A stretch of 64,000 nucleotides of DNA from Pratylenchus scribneri (taxonomy: Eukaryota; Nematoda; Chromadorea; Rhabditida; Pratylenchidae), in the NCBI GenBank assembly GCA_030063045.1, contig JAQSEB010000145.1:930001-994000 (forward strand). Reading direction: 5' to 3'. Position 1 is the stretch's first letter. The number at the start of each line of letters is the position of its first letter. The notes below the pieces were generated by a model. That model had not been told where the DNA came from, ran no database searches, and was given only the letters and a program-made list of their open reading frames with translations. The position numbers and the translations under genes are program-made. Of the stretch, positions 1-12,539 are shown in pieces.

Positions 1-398
1 CCGGGTGAACCGGGACCACCTGGTTAGAATTATTTATGTTGAAAATAAATTATTTATTTATTTTAGGCGAAGCTGGTCCTCCAGGCCCTCCAGGTCCGCC
101 CGGCCTTCCCGGGAGTGATGGAGCACCCGGACCAGCCGGTCCAAAAGGTTGGCATACGATTCTAATTTTTTAAGACATAATAATTAATTTGAAGGTCCAC
201 CTGGCCCCGATGGTCAACCAGGAAATGATGGTCAATTAATAATTCAAAATTTGATCTAAAATTATTTAAACAGGTTTGCCAGGACCACCTGGTCCACCGG
301 GAACACCTGGGTTGCCTGGGGAGAAGGGCATTTGCCCGAAATATTGCGCCATTGATGGTGGCGTTTTCTTCGAGGATGGAACGAGAAGAAGGCGATGA
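1..398 (+). CDS. Cuticle collagen, 3' part (gene cut by window start)
   Basis: Partial gene. Exons read 1-22, 67-147, 195-230 and 274-398, stop TGA 396-398; all junctions split a Gly codon (phase 1), as usual in collagen genes. The visible 87 residues are Gly-X-Y repeats ending in the Cys-containing tail [19 protein letters not shown] followed by R and stop. This tail is typical of one subgroup of nematode cuticle collagens, which are secreted by the hypodermis, trimerise and are cross-linked into the cuticle. Introns are 44, 47 and 43 bp. The tail differs at only a few residues from the next gene downstream on the same strand, so the two are probably tandem paralogues. The N-terminal domain lies outside the window. 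Confidence 0.93.
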
Positions 399-1762
399 TT
401 TTTTGGAATGAATAAAAGGAAATAACATTTTCATATTATTGTATCTTAATTGATTATTTTTTTTGTAAATTTTGGTGTAAAAATTATGGAAAATATCTAA
501 TATTCTAATTAATTTTGTGAATTCTTCAATTGCATTTAATTATAATAAAAATACTTTTTAAATTGGCTAAAAAATTATGAAATGGCAAAAATATTTCTGT
601 CAAAAAATAATTTTTTTTACTATACAACTTGACCAAACCTGAATTACTTAAAATTTTTTTACTCCAAAGAACTTAGCCTTAATCTACTAATTCTAAACTT
701 AATACAACGTCTCGACGTTCTCGACGTTTTGTTATTTCCAAGTAATATTCCCTCAAAAAAGATTATTTTTCGATGAAAAATGTTGAATGTTTTTTCAGAA
801 TTTATTTTCTTCATGTTCACCATTTTTTTTCAATTTTAAATAATTTTCATATAAAAATAAAAATTTCACATATTTATTAGGACATTTTTTTTATAATTCG
901 CATTCTTTTTCTTCGAAATACTTAAATCCGTCATCATAAAGTCCATTCATTCAAACAAAAACCCATCCATACTCTGCTGGTGCATTAGGAAATTAGCAGC
1001 TAATAATTTGTGCGGTTGCTGGTTGCTGGCGGTACAGTTCCTGTTCCTCCTTTAACTCATTATTCCATTCATTTTCACATCCACAAAGGTCCATTAGCCG
1101 CCATCCCTTCCTTCCTTTTTCTTTCACATTTTTCCTTCCATTTCCCCTGAATTTTCCTCAATTTTTTCATTTTTGCGCAGATTTCATGGTTGCTGGTTGT
1201 CCAGCGTCATCCATTCTTCACGTATTCACAGATTTTGAATGAAATCGGCAATATGCTGTAATTTTTGATGGAATGGCTATATTGAATGATGCCTTTAGTA
1301 ATTTACGAATTAAGCCTAATTCACATTAGCCCTTTATCCCTTCCCTTCAATTTTATCTAACAATGTACATTGCACAATATTGCTTATATAATTCGAAAAT
1401 AAGCCCAGCATATTCATAAGGTCCATTCCTCATTCGCATCCAGCACCAGCAGCACTTTCTCGTCAACCCAAACTAAAATGTGAGGCTTCGAACGATAATT
1501 TATTGTGCGAAATGTAAGTTTTAGCCCTAAGTTTTAAGGCATATCTAATTAAAGAATTAATTTAATTTTGGATTTAATTTTAATTAATTATATTATTAGA
1601 ATATAATTGATTGTATTAGCAAATATATTGAATAGATATTACATTTTAAGCAGACGAAAACAACAATTGAATTAGCATATATATAATATAATTATTAAAA
1701 ATGTCAATGAATTTTTACAATCAGAAATTTATCCAAATTTCTCTCAAAATATTTGGTAAAAA
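399..1762. other. Intergenic region between two collagen genes
   Basis: AT-rich sequence with no convincing exon. It should hold the 3' end of the first collagen transcript and the promoter of the second. A more mixed-composition stretch (about 950-1250) rich in CCATTC/TTTCC runs is the only part that stands out. No TATA box or spliced-leader acceptor could be fixed near the downstream ATG. Confidence 0.5.
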
Positions 1763-4262
1763 ATGTCAACGATGATCAACACTAAAAATTTTGATGCCAA
1801 AGTGAATGCATTTCGACTAGTGGCATATTCTGCATTGGCATTCTCGCTGGCTTCAATTTTGTCCGTTTCCATTTCCATGCCCGTTCTTCTGTATTTTTCG
1901 CGTTCACTTCGTTTGCAACATTCGCAGGGCATGGAAATGTGCCAAGTTTGTTAATTAAATAAATTTAAAATGACAATTTATTTCAAAATTTTAAGGATAA
2001 ATTTTTTATTTAAATGAAAATGCAATGTTAAAAATTCATAAATTTTTCCGATAAAAAATTAATTTTATTTTGGGATAAAAATTTTATTTTAATGACAATC
2101 TTAAATTTAAAAAATTCAGAAAAAATATTAAGTTTACATCCCCTTTTTGAAAAGTGCTTGGTCCCCCCTATGGGTCATCAGGTTTAGGGTTGGGGTCATT
2201 CAGGGATATGTTATGGATTGGATTAGGACGATGTAAAAATCATCACAAATGTATCCTAAGCCCAAACCCTAACCCTAACATCAAAGGGGGGACCCTTCAC
2301 TTTTTCCTCACTTTTTCCAAGGTGATCCAAAAAGGGGATGTAAACTTAACAAGTACCAAATATTTTATTTTAAAAACATCAATTTAAAGTAAAAATTCAT
2401 AAAAAAAATTAAATTATTAGCTCTCTAATTTGAATATATAGTATAACAAAAAATTTGATAATATCTTAAATTTCAGATTTATTCTATTTGAATTATTTCT
2501 AAAATAAAAATGTTCTCAAATTGTTACAATTCCCAATTTTTTATTCATTCAGGCCTCTTCCCTTGACATTCAAGCCGAATTGGATTTGCTTCAATCCCTT
2601 CCATTCGTCCCATTTTTGAATCGAACCGAACGCCAAGCTGGATATCCACCCACAGCCGATAATCGCTATCAAAAACCGTCTTCCGGAGTGAATATTTGCG
2701 CAAAAGTCTCTTTTTTTCTAATTTGAAATAATTTTAATAAATTTATATAAAAAAAATTTTAGTGCTGTTTGCCGGGTCCACCAGGACGTCCAGGTCCACC
2801 TGGCAGAAATGGACGACACGGTTTGATGGAAAAAATAATCATTTTGAAATTTTCCTTCAAAATTTGAGGAAAACCTGGCGCCCCGGGTCACCCTGGATTG
2901 AATGGCCAAATTCCACCTAATTGTATGTGCGCATTTAAGTCCAATTAATTCAAAACCATTTTTAGGCGAAGTGGTCACACCGCCCCCATGTCCACCTTGC
3001 CCTCGAGGACCACCGGGACTAGTTGGCGTTTCAGGGCCTCAGGGCGAAACCGGTTTAGGTAATTATTAATTAAATTGAAAGAAATGGGTATTATAAAAAA
3101 ATATTTTTAAGTATGTTTCAAATTTATTTAAATTATAAAATATTGATTAGCCAAAATATAAATATATCAATAATTAAAATATGGATTAATAGATTGGATT
3201 AGGGCCATAAATTTCAATAATCAAATTTATAATTTAAATGATGTAAATTTATTTTTACTAATTTAATTCGAAAAATATATATTTTATTTTTAATTTAATT
3301 TTTAATTAATTATTATATATTATCTAATTCACTCAGATGGAATTCCTGGAAGACCAGGGCCAGAAGGCCCGCCGGGTGAAGATGGTCCAAAAGGTTCGTG
3401 TGATGGGTATTTTATGGGGTGTATATATTTCATGCGCAGGACCCCCTGGACCACCTGGATTGCCTGGGCCACAGGGACCAGCTGGAGAGTGAGTTGAAAA
3501 ATTGATTAAGAAGCAGATAAATGATTTTTATTTTTAAGATCCGGTTCACCCGCATTAAATGAGGTTCAAATTTAATTTTGATTAAGGAAATTAAACTAAA
3601 CTTTATGTTTCCAATTTAATTAAAAAAAATTTTATTTTTTTGAATTAATAAAATTTGGAATATTTTTGATTATTGAAAAGAAAATCAAAAAATAAACTTA
3701 ATTAATTATATATTATTTAATTGCTAGAATTCTTAGAGTTGAACAAAAATTTAGTTTCGGTAGCAAATTAGTAATTCCAATCGATTATTTGATTGAAATG
3801 AAAATCAGAGCCAATATTTTGAAATTTTTTTCCTATTAATTAAATTCTCCCCTTCTTTTCAGCCCATTGTCATCGGTGAACCCGGAGCTCCAGGTAAATT
3901 CAATATTCATCGCCAAAATCAAAAGCCATAATTTATACCAATTCTTAAATAATAATCAATTTTCCCCATAGGTGAGGCCGGTCCAACAGGCCCACCAGGG
4001 CCTCCAGGCAAACATGGCTTACCGGGAAAACCGGGAGCACCTGGGCCAAAAGGTAAAATTGTTCAAAAAAGGTTAACAAAAAAATTTGTTTCCCTTTTTA
4101 GGCCGGATTGGTCCGGACGGCATCCCAGGGCCTAGCGGTTTGCCAGGCCATATTGGCCCAATTGGACCACCGGGCAAGGAGGGCGAGAAGGGAGTTTGCC
4201 CAAAATATTGTGCATTGGATGGAGGCGTTTTCTTCGAGGATGGAACCAGAAGGAAGCGATAA
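1763..4262 (+). CDS. Cuticle collagen, complete 11-exon gene (314 aa)
   Basis: Exons: 1763-1945, 2553-2705, 2763-2820, 2869-2922, 2966-3058, 3337-3393, 3440-3488, 3539-3563, 3863-3893, 3972-4052, 4102-4262 (stop TAA). All phases agree. Exon 1 encodes the cuticle-collagen N-terminal domain: an [16 protein letters not shown] hydrophobic signal-anchor stretch, then a basic region. Then follow a short non-collagenous linker, a Cys cluster (ICAKCCLPG), Gly-X-Y blocks separated by a PPPCPPCP interruption and a GSPALNE interruption, and the tail [19 protein letters not shown]. The product is a structural cuticle collagen made in the hypodermis and processed extracellularly. Layout and length match the family. 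The start is the first ATG before the hydrophobic domain. Intron 1 (607 bp) carries a foldback element. Which C. elegans collagen is orthologous cannot be told by eye. Confidence 0.93.
2128..2349. mobile_element. Foldback MITE with TTAA ends, in collagen intron 1
   Basis: Inverted ends GTTTACATCCCC (from 2132) and GGGGATGTAAAC (to 2345) are each flanked by TTAA, a possible TTAA target-site duplication as in piggyBac-type elements. The centre contains CCCTAACCCTAA-like sequence. No coding capacity, so non-autonomous. Confidence 0.7.
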
Positions 4263-4472
4263 TGTGGATTTGGATGAAAAAATTCATTATATCAATTAAA
4301 ATCCATCCATGCTTTTAGCAATTTACTATTCTATTATTCTAGGCAATATAAATTTGAATAAAATTTAATTAAACTCTTTCATTTATTTTATGTTTCTAAT
4401 GTTTGAAATTTAATTGAGAAAAAATTTTATATTATTTATTAAAATTAAGAATGAAATTAAATGTGCAAAAAA

Positions 4473-7400
4473 TCATCCAACAGGGCATCCAACACCACAT
4501 GAAATTGGGCAATGTTGGTTGCCAATGCGCCGGTAGAATTCCATTTGACAATAACCATTTTTGACCCAAGTTGGGCAGCTGGAAAAAAATTTAAAAACAA
4601 TTAAATAATTTTTAATTAATATTTATTAAATAAATATTTTTTATTTCCAAATTTATATTAAATTATTAGGTAATACTTTGGTTCGTAATCCCCATTTTTG
4701 GATAAAAAAATTTTTGATTATATTTTTCTCTAAAAATGAGTATTTAGGGGTTTTAGATGACGGAGAATGCAAATTTGACATTAGTTTTTCATTAGTTATA
4801 CTGGAAAAATTGTAGTTATTTAGGGGTTTTTGATGACGAAGAATCCAAATTTGATAACCGTTACCGGTTCACAAACTGGTTTGGCGGTTTGGAAAAATTG
4901 AAGTTTAGTATACATCAATCGGCGCGTTTCGATGAGATGAGAATGAATCTGCATTCTGTAATCGGTTCTATATAAAACTCAAAAATAAAAAGTTATGACC
5001 ATTTAAAAATTTTAACTTGTTTAAGTGGCCTATCTGACTAAAATGGCCATAACTTTTTATTTTTGAGTATGTAGAACCTATTGCTGATTCATTCTCAGCT
5101 CATCGAAACGCGCCGATTAATGTATAGTATGACCCAAAATACCAAACTTCAATTTTTCCAGTATAGCTAATGAAAAACTAATGTCAAATTTGGATTCTCC
5201 TCTCCGTCATCTAAAACCCCTAAATACTCATTTTTAGAGAAAAATATAATCAAAAAATTTTTTATCCAAAAATGGGGATTACGAACCAAAGTATTACCAA
5301 TTATTAATTAAAATTATTTAAAATATTTAACATACTCAGCCATATCGCGGCAGTTCAAATTTTGTTGGATGCCGGCATTGGAACTTGCACCGAGAATGCC
5401 AGCCGGCCTTTCCGGTTGACCGCCTCCAACCGGGCAACGTTTACAGGTGAATGGGCAAAGCCATGTCATTAATGCATAGTAAAGCTAAGAAATTTTATCG
5501 ATGAAATATTATAATGAAAATATTTTTACGGGATTATTGCAATCTTCTTCACGGAAAGGACATTCCGAGCCAAGATCGTCACAATCTAAACAATTTAAAT
5601 TTAATTTTTAAAAACATTAATTTTTGATTCGACCTTGCGAATTTGAATTTACAACAATCCCATTTTGTGTTCCCCCTAGGCCATTATTGCTTGGTTGTTG
5701 ATCTTGGAAAATTTTTATTAATATTTTTAAATATTTTAATAATAATTTTTATAAATATTGTACTAAAAATTTTAAATAATTTTATTAATAATTTTAAATA
5801 TTTTATTAATAATTTTAAATATTTTATTAATAATTTTAAATATTTTATTAATAATTTTAAATATTTTATTAATAATTTTAAATATTTTATTAATAATTTT
5901 AAATATTTTATTAATAATTTTAAATATTTTATTAATAATTTTAAATATTTTATTAATAATTTTAAATATTTTATTAATAATTTTAAATATTTTATTAATA
6001 ATTTTAAATATTTTATTAATAATTTTAAATATTTTATTAATAATTTTAAATATTTTATTAATAATTTTAAATATTTTATTAATAATTTTAAATATTTTAT
6101 TAATAATTTTAAATATTTTATTAATAAAAATATTTTTTAAAATATTTTAAATAATTTTAAAATATATTATAAATAATTTTAAATAAATTATTTATTTTTT
6201 AAACATTTTTACTTTGTCCGTTGTTTGTTGGTGGGCCTAAAAGTAAGTATTTTATTTTCTGAATTTTTGTCTTCACAAACAGCAAAAATATGCATCAGTA
6301 ATTGGGAAGAATTCGGCCACAGGTTTATGGCAAATCATATTTTGATGAGGGCAAAGTTGATTTGTGCCAGTGCCTTGACATCTTAAAAATTTGACGAAAG
6401 ATTAAAATATGAATTTAAATTCTTGTAAAATATGGGAAGATATTTTTAATGCAGAAAATTATTTTAAAAAAATTCAAAGAAATTTTAAAATTTAAAATTA
6501 TGGAAAAAAATTTGAAATTTTTAAAATTAAATTTTAAATATCATTTAAAATAAATTTTAAAAATTTACAAAAATAAAATATACCTTGTGGTGGCTGACTT
6601 TTGACTTCTATCCTGATAATTATGATAAATTTTATAGTAAATTTCAGTTTTTCCATCTGGGCAAAATTGTGGACAACACCTGTTGGTTACAAAAAATGCA
6701 AATATAAAAGGGATTTATTGTATTTAAAAGTATTTTGGAAATTATTATTTTTAAAATTTAAGCCTTTAAATTATTCAAATTTCCTTTTAATTATTTTAAT
6801 TCGCTTTTTTAAAATGAATATTTTATGGAAATTTGTATATAGGCATAAATTCGGTTGAAAAATTTTTCATCAAAAAACTATAAAACCTAATAGATTAAGC
6901 CTAGACCAGGGTGTCTAAAATACCACATAAATGTGGTATTTGCCACATTTTCGACCATCTCGCCACATTTTTCCCACATTTTTGATTTTTTTGGCGAGCA
7001 CTTTTTGTTATAATTTTTCGGTAGTTAGCCATTTTCGACTAAAATTTAGCTGTACGGCCATTTTTGAGTAAAATTTTTCGCTGCGCGGCCATATTTGATA
7101 TAAAATAATAGAGAAATATACAAAATAAATATTTTTAAATTAATTTTTATTTGAATCTTAATTGTTTTAAAAAATGCCACATTTTTTGCCACATTTTTGG
7201 CCAATTTTGCCACATTTTTCCCACATTTTTCAGAGCCAATGCCACATTTTTGGTCAGACCTTATAGACACCCTGGCCTAGACCAAAATCGAAAAATGACA
7301 ATAAAACACAAAGCAAAACATAAAATTAACTCACCAATATGTTCTTGAATTTGGGGATTCCCTTTCGCATCCCATCAATTCCCCTTGATTTGTCATTGGT

Positions 7401-8605
7401 TGATTGGTGCCGGGGACAAGTTGCCGATGTTCGCAAACAAATTGGGAGCCTCTACGGCCTCGGGCCTGGCATCTGTGCAATCAGAGTTTAGATTTGGAGA
7501 AATGAATCAAATTTAAAAAATAAATTCAAATTATTATTTTTATTTTATTTGATTTGATTATTAAATTAAATTTAAGCAAAATTTTTAATTTTAGGAATTT
7601 AATTTTTATTTAATTATTCAATTAAATTTATGCAAAATGCTTATTTTATAATTTTTATTTTAATTTAATTTTAGAAAATCTATATAAAAATAAATACGAA
7701 ATATTTAAAAATAAATATTGTATTAAAAATTTAATTTTTTAAACAATATTTAATATTTTTGCCTGGTCATTGCCACCGCCCTTGGCCCACTTTTACATAC
7801 ATAGGCATTCAAAAAAATTGTAGATGAAATAAAAAGTTGAATTAAAATTATTAAAAAAATTTTGAGTATCATTTTTAATTGGCAGAAATTTTTCAAACAA
7901 AATAAATAAATGAATTAGGGAGCAAAAATTGCTCTCCTCACTGGGATTTGCCTCTATATTTTTATTTTGGCAATTTTTATTTGAACAAATGAACAAATAA
8001 ATAAAATTGGTGATGAATAAAACACAAAATTTGATGGATTTAGCTTAGCTTAATTATTAGATACATAAAAATTGTATTATTGATCAAGTTATTTAGGCAC
8101 AATGATAAATTTTCTATTATTTAAATTTTATTTTAATGTGAATATTAATTTTGATTGATATTTTTCAATAAACTTAAAAATATAAATTATTAAAATACTT
8201 TTTATTAGGTTAAATAAAATTAATTCAAAAAATGTAAATATTCATCCAATGATATTTATAATTTTGCAAAATAAATAATTTTGATTCCGTCTCAAAAATA
8301 TTTCCAAGAATCTCATTTATGAAAATTATGCATATTATATAATGATTAATTTATGAAGTCAATTTTGTGGTAAGAAATGGAAAATATTTGATTCGGTATT
8401 AACAAGGTGTTTTTAGAAAAAAATTTTAAATATATGGCGCTCACAATGCATTAGATTCCTCTGAATCCGCTAATTTCAATTTTCACCAATACCAATATGC
8501 CCTATAGAAGAGCCTTAATGAAAATGATCAAACAAATTGTGCCCAATAGCAACAGAATACAGACATTACAAATACAACAAGGGCCAGCAACAGTAGTGGT
8601 GGCAT
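4473..8605 (-). CDS. Secreted Cys-rich protein with two C-terminal ShKT domains
   Basis: Exons read on the minus strand: 8605-8534 (signal peptide, MPPLLLLALVVFVMSVFCC), possibly 7789-7763, then 7472-7335, 6679-6584, 6381-6281, 6236-6213 (only 24 nt), 5702-5634, 5585-5530, 5484-5336, 4578-4473 (stop TGA). Phases agree from 7472 onward. The N-terminal half has spaced Cys modules ending in YWCCP and YFCCPP. Then come two ShKT domains: one with CDDLGSECPFREEDC and MTWLCPFTCKRC, one with CRDMADCPTWVKNGYC and HCPISCGVGC. ShKT domains occur in secreted nematode toxin-like proteins, metalloproteases and tyrosinases; no catalytic domain is seen here. The link from the signal exon (phase 0) to the next exon is not resolved, so the 5' end may be wrong. 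Introns hold two MITEs and a 21-bp array. Confidence 0.75.
4669..5298. mobile_element. 630-bp palindromic element, 8-bp target duplication
   Basis: Almost the whole element is an inverted repeat: it starts GGTAATACTTTGGTTCG and ends with the reverse complement, and the arms run close to the centre. Flanks are AATTATTA at 4661-4668 and again at 5299-5306. An 8-bp duplication suits hAT or Merlin elements; the GG ends fit Merlin better. It lies in the last intron of the ShKT gene and has no coding capacity. Confidence 0.75.
5780..6128. repeat. 21-bp minisatellite in ShKT-gene intron
   Basis: About 16 near-identical copies of a 21-bp unit (core TTTTAAATATTTTATTAATAA) in the intron between exons 6236-6213 and 5702-5634. 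Because 21 is divisible by three, the plus strand shows an artificial open frame; it lacks coding character. Confidence 0.9.
6907..7274. mobile_element. hAT-like MITE (CAGGGTGTCTA ends)
   Basis: Terminal repeats CAGGGTGTCTA and TAGACACCCTG, flanked by an exact 8-bp duplication GCCTAGAC (6899-6906 and 7275-7282): the classic hAT signature. The interior is built from repeated GCCACATTTTT blocks plus a TTTTTCGCTGCGCGGCCAT module that recurs at 43.5-43.8 kb. It lies in a ShKT-gene intron. Confidence 0.88.
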
Positions 8606-9229
8606 AAATTAAATTACATTTGCAATATTGACAACATAATAATTTTATACTATTTAATAAAAATAAGAAAAGAATCATATAATAAATTTTTTATGAAATT
8701 TGACTTTGATTTGAATATTATTTTGTATGATTCTATTTTAATAAACGATCAAAATACCATATATGTATCTTTTTAATTTGTTATTGTTATCGAAATGAAA
8801 TTACTATAATTACGAAGAATAAATCCGTTAAATTAATAAAAATAAAAATAAAATTATTGCCAAATCATAGATACTATGTTATTTTTCCTAATTTGACCAT
8901 CATCTATAATGAATCATTTTATTTGATGGTAAATTTATAGTTGGAGGGAGGGGGAAGGGGGATGACGGTGTATGGATGGGTGAATGCCACGTAAATATTC
9001 ATTTTAATAATTTCCGAAAATGGTATTAATTTGAAAATATATTTTTCCTCTAATTTTACTAATCACAAAAAATGAATGAATAAAATCAAAATTCATTGTG
9101 AATCGTAAAAGGAAATTTATTCATTTTAATTTTTGAATTCTTAAAATATAAAAACCACAAAACAAAGAAAATATCTGTAAAAATATAAAAAAATGTTTTG
9201 AAATTAATAATCTTTAGAATTCTCTCAAA
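8606..9229. other. Intergenic region between divergent genes
   Basis: AT-rich spacer between the minus-strand ShKT gene and the plus-strand gene at 9230, so probably a shared divergent promoter region. A G-rich tract at about 8940-8980 stands out. A TTTAG acceptor ends at 9215, 14 bases before the downstream ATG, and could be a spliced-leader site. Confidence 0.45.
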
Positions 9230-12130
9230 ATGTTAATTATATTTTTTCTGATTCTCTTGCCATGCCAATACCTTGCAAAATGGCAGGAAATCTTTATCCA
9301 ACCAATGGATATCTTCGCCGATGACAATTTCGAGATTCATACTATGGAAATCGTAAGCGATTTTTGATAATTTTTATCCTTTTTTTTTAACTTTTTTCGC
9401 ATCGTTATTATTTTTTAAAAGAACAAGAAGGAAAAGAAAAAACCAATTACAATTAATTTTTTTTATTATTCAAAAAAATTAAAAATATTATATTAAAATT
9501 ATTTTACCAGAAATGCCTGGAAAATGAAGTGACTTCCACCAGCAACATCATTGCCATTGACACTCGAAAAAATCAGTATGGGAAATTTGTTGGCAGGGCC
9601 AAAGATACATCAGGAATATTGGTTAGACAAATGGAAATTATTTCAATAATGTCTAAATAAAAAATTATTCTTCAGTTTTCGGATTTTGTTGAACAAATTG
9701 CGAAGAAGCATTTTCTTTCGCCATCAAACTGTTCGCAATATTTTGATTGGTCAATTGAACTCGAAGGTGAATTTTTAATAGCTAATTTAAATTAAATTTA
9801 TTCTTTTTTAATCGTTTTTTATATATTATAAATTTTGAATAGATGATCATCAATGTTTTCATGTTCATGCCATTTTTCCAATCAAATTTGCTTCGAAAGA
9901 AGAAATGGCTGGAATATGTGCTTGGATTTTGAATTTAGCCAATCAAAATATTGGTAAATATTATTTTTCCCTATAATAAATTTCACATGGCCTTAGATGA
10001 TTATTTAAAGATTAATTAATTGGCTAATTAAATGGGAAAAATGATTAAAATTAAAATAAGAATTATTTTAATATTTTTTTGTAAATATGATCTATTAATA
10101 TATAATTTAGAAATTAAGGTAATATAAATTTTAAGTTAATACCTTCCCTTATGGATAATTGAATTAAAAATTTTTGATGAAAATTTTTAATAAATGATAT
10201 ATAATTTTATCAAAATTTTCTTTTTAATTATCTTTTAAAATTATATCTATTTTTAGACAAATGGATTGGAACATATTTCCCAAATTCGGCATTCTTGAAA
10301 GCTCTTCATTATATGGATTTTCGATTCTTTCCCTGGGAAATGGAAATTTATCCGAAAGATTATGTTCAGGTATGCGTTAAATATAATTTATTATTTAAAA
10401 ATTATACTCGAAAAAAATTAATGAAATATTTTTATTTTATATTGAAAATTTGGTATCTGCCGCTATTTTTTAATTTAGTTAAATTTTTATAAGAAAATAT
10501 TTTTTACTGACAAAATCAATATTTTATAGACAAAAATATTTTTTGCAGAAAAAATAATTTTTGATTTTTAATAAATCAGAAACCGGTTTTAGACCCTATA
10601 TGGTTTAAACGTTTTAACTATGTAATTTTGACGAAACCATGAAAAATTATATGTCAAAAGATGCGTATTGATGAGATCTACAAAATGGTTTAAGGTTATG
10701 GTTTAAAACCGGTTTCTGATTTATTACAAGACAAGAATAAGAATTGTTTTGCCGGCAAAAAATATTTTTATCTGCAAAAAATAGTAACTAATTTTAAATT
10801 GCATAATTGTTGGAAATTGATAATTATTAAATTTTTTCGTCAATGTTTTTTCTTGGAGCATAAATTGCATGAACAAGGCCAAATAATCAAATCAACATAG
10901 GGTCCAATCCAAATTAAGAATGACCAATTTTTTTCCTTATGAAATTTTGGGCTAAAACAAGTGACGACTATAATAATTAGTAATCTTATTTTAATTTACT
11001 AAATAGCGAACATTTTCAAAATAAATTACAATACAACTACATAATTAAAATTAATAATTTTTAAATAGTTTAAGTTTAACACAAAATTTAAAAAAAAAAA
11101 CTCCTTTTTCATCTTGGGAGTAAGCATTTTTCAATTATTATAATAAAAATATTTAAATATTATTTTATAGTACAATCCACTTGATCACCTGCCAGCCGAG
11201 GAATTAAACAAGGAAAATATTTTCGATTATTATATGGAAATGATGATACAAACCAGCATTCAGAAAGAAAATAATTTTGATAATTATGCTCAATTCTTGA
11301 CCAAGCACATAATGGCTGAACGGGTAATATTTACCACTAAATATATTTATATTTTTTTTATTTAGATTAAAATCCATGGACGGATGGAATTCTCAAAATA
11401 TTTATTACCTTTTATTGAAAGTGGCAATGTTACATCGCTTATGATTGATAGAGCCGTTGGCAATTGGCCAGGCACATTTTTTGATCAACTTATTCAGGTG
11501 AAAGTTTCTTATAAAAATTTGACATTAAATTAGAAAAATTTTTGAAACATAGCAATTTTTGATATTCTCAAATGATTTTTGGGCATTTTTTATATAATTC
11601 ACAAAAATATTAATTTTAGAAAATTGAAAATGGCTATTTCGGCGATAAGAAATTCGAACACTTTTATTTCCATATGGACACTGATTTCCAAGTTCGCTGG
11701 CCAGTTATGAGCAAATTCAAATTGATCGAAAACAAAAGGATGATCAGCGAATTCGGCAGTATAATTATCTATGAACTTCATTCGGGGGCTGCTGTGCATT
11801 GGCGTATGGTGGTGAGAAAATTATACATTTTAAATAAATAAAATTTATTAATAAATTTAATTGAAATAAAATTTTCAATTTTTTAAATTAATAAAATTTT
11901 TCTCTTTGATTGGAATTCAAATTTTGGAATTGAGTTAATTCAAATTTTGGAATTGAGTAATCTTTAATAAAGCAAAAAAAATTTCTAGCAATTTTAGTAG
12001 TTGGCAAAAAGCATAAATATAATATTTAATTGTGAAAATTTAATTGATTTTTTTTTTTCAATTTCAGATGAGTAGTTTATCGGAGCAGCCGTTTGAAGGC
12101 TTTGTCAATTTTGAGATTTTTGCAATCTAA
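9230..12130 (+). CDS. Secreted protein of unknown family, 9 exons (362 aa)
   Basis: Exons: 9230-9352, 9511-9621, 9676-9766, 9843-9953, 10257-10369, 11171-11323, 11366-11497, 11620-11811, 12068-12130 (stop TAA). All phases fit. The N-terminus MLIIFFLILLPCQYLAKW is a signal peptide, so the mature protein is probably secreted. Recognisable stretches include AKKHFLSPSNCSQYF, FPWEMEIYPKDYVQ, MIDRAVGNWPGTFFDQLI and ELHSGAAVHWRMV, but I recognise no domain. Its length and mixed alpha/beta-looking sequence suggest a globular extracellular protein. The start is supported by the signal peptide and a TTTAG acceptor 14 bases upstream. Intron 5 (801 bp) holds a small foldback element. Alternative internal acceptors cannot be excluded without transcripts. 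Confidence 0.85.
10568..10725. mobile_element. Small foldback element in an intron
   Basis: About 20-bp inverted ends (TAATAAATCAGAAACCGG and its complement near 10705-10725) around a roughly 115-bp core with GATGAGATCTAC, a motif seen again near 56.93 kb. Non-coding. Confidence 0.6.
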
Positions 12131-12539
12131 TCGAGTGAAAAATTTTATCAGAAATGTTGACCGGATTTTACGATAAATAAAGAGCGAACAAAAAAGCATT
12201 GTTGAGTATTTTCATTTTTCACCATATCTTATTTTCAGCATTATAAAACCTAATGGTAATCTTCCCAATCCCCCAACCCCTTATTTGTGAACCATTCATT
12301 CATTGTTCCCTTCAATTCCAACAATCCATTCTACCTTATTTAATATGAATTTCACTTAATATTATTATAATTACATCGGACAATTTTCGCTTACTTAATA
12401 AATTGATCACGAATTTTAATAATTTCTATTTTCATAAATAATAATGATGAATATAGGAAGGGAATTTTAATTTGCACTATTTAATTCCGCTTTAGTGCAT
12501 AGTTTTTATGCAGAAATTTTTCAAGAACATTTTATTTTT

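Noticed and set aside
5643..6140. 165-residue plus-strand frame of NNFKYFI repeats
   Set aside because: It is the 21-bp AT-rich minisatellite in an intron of the minus-strand ShKT gene.
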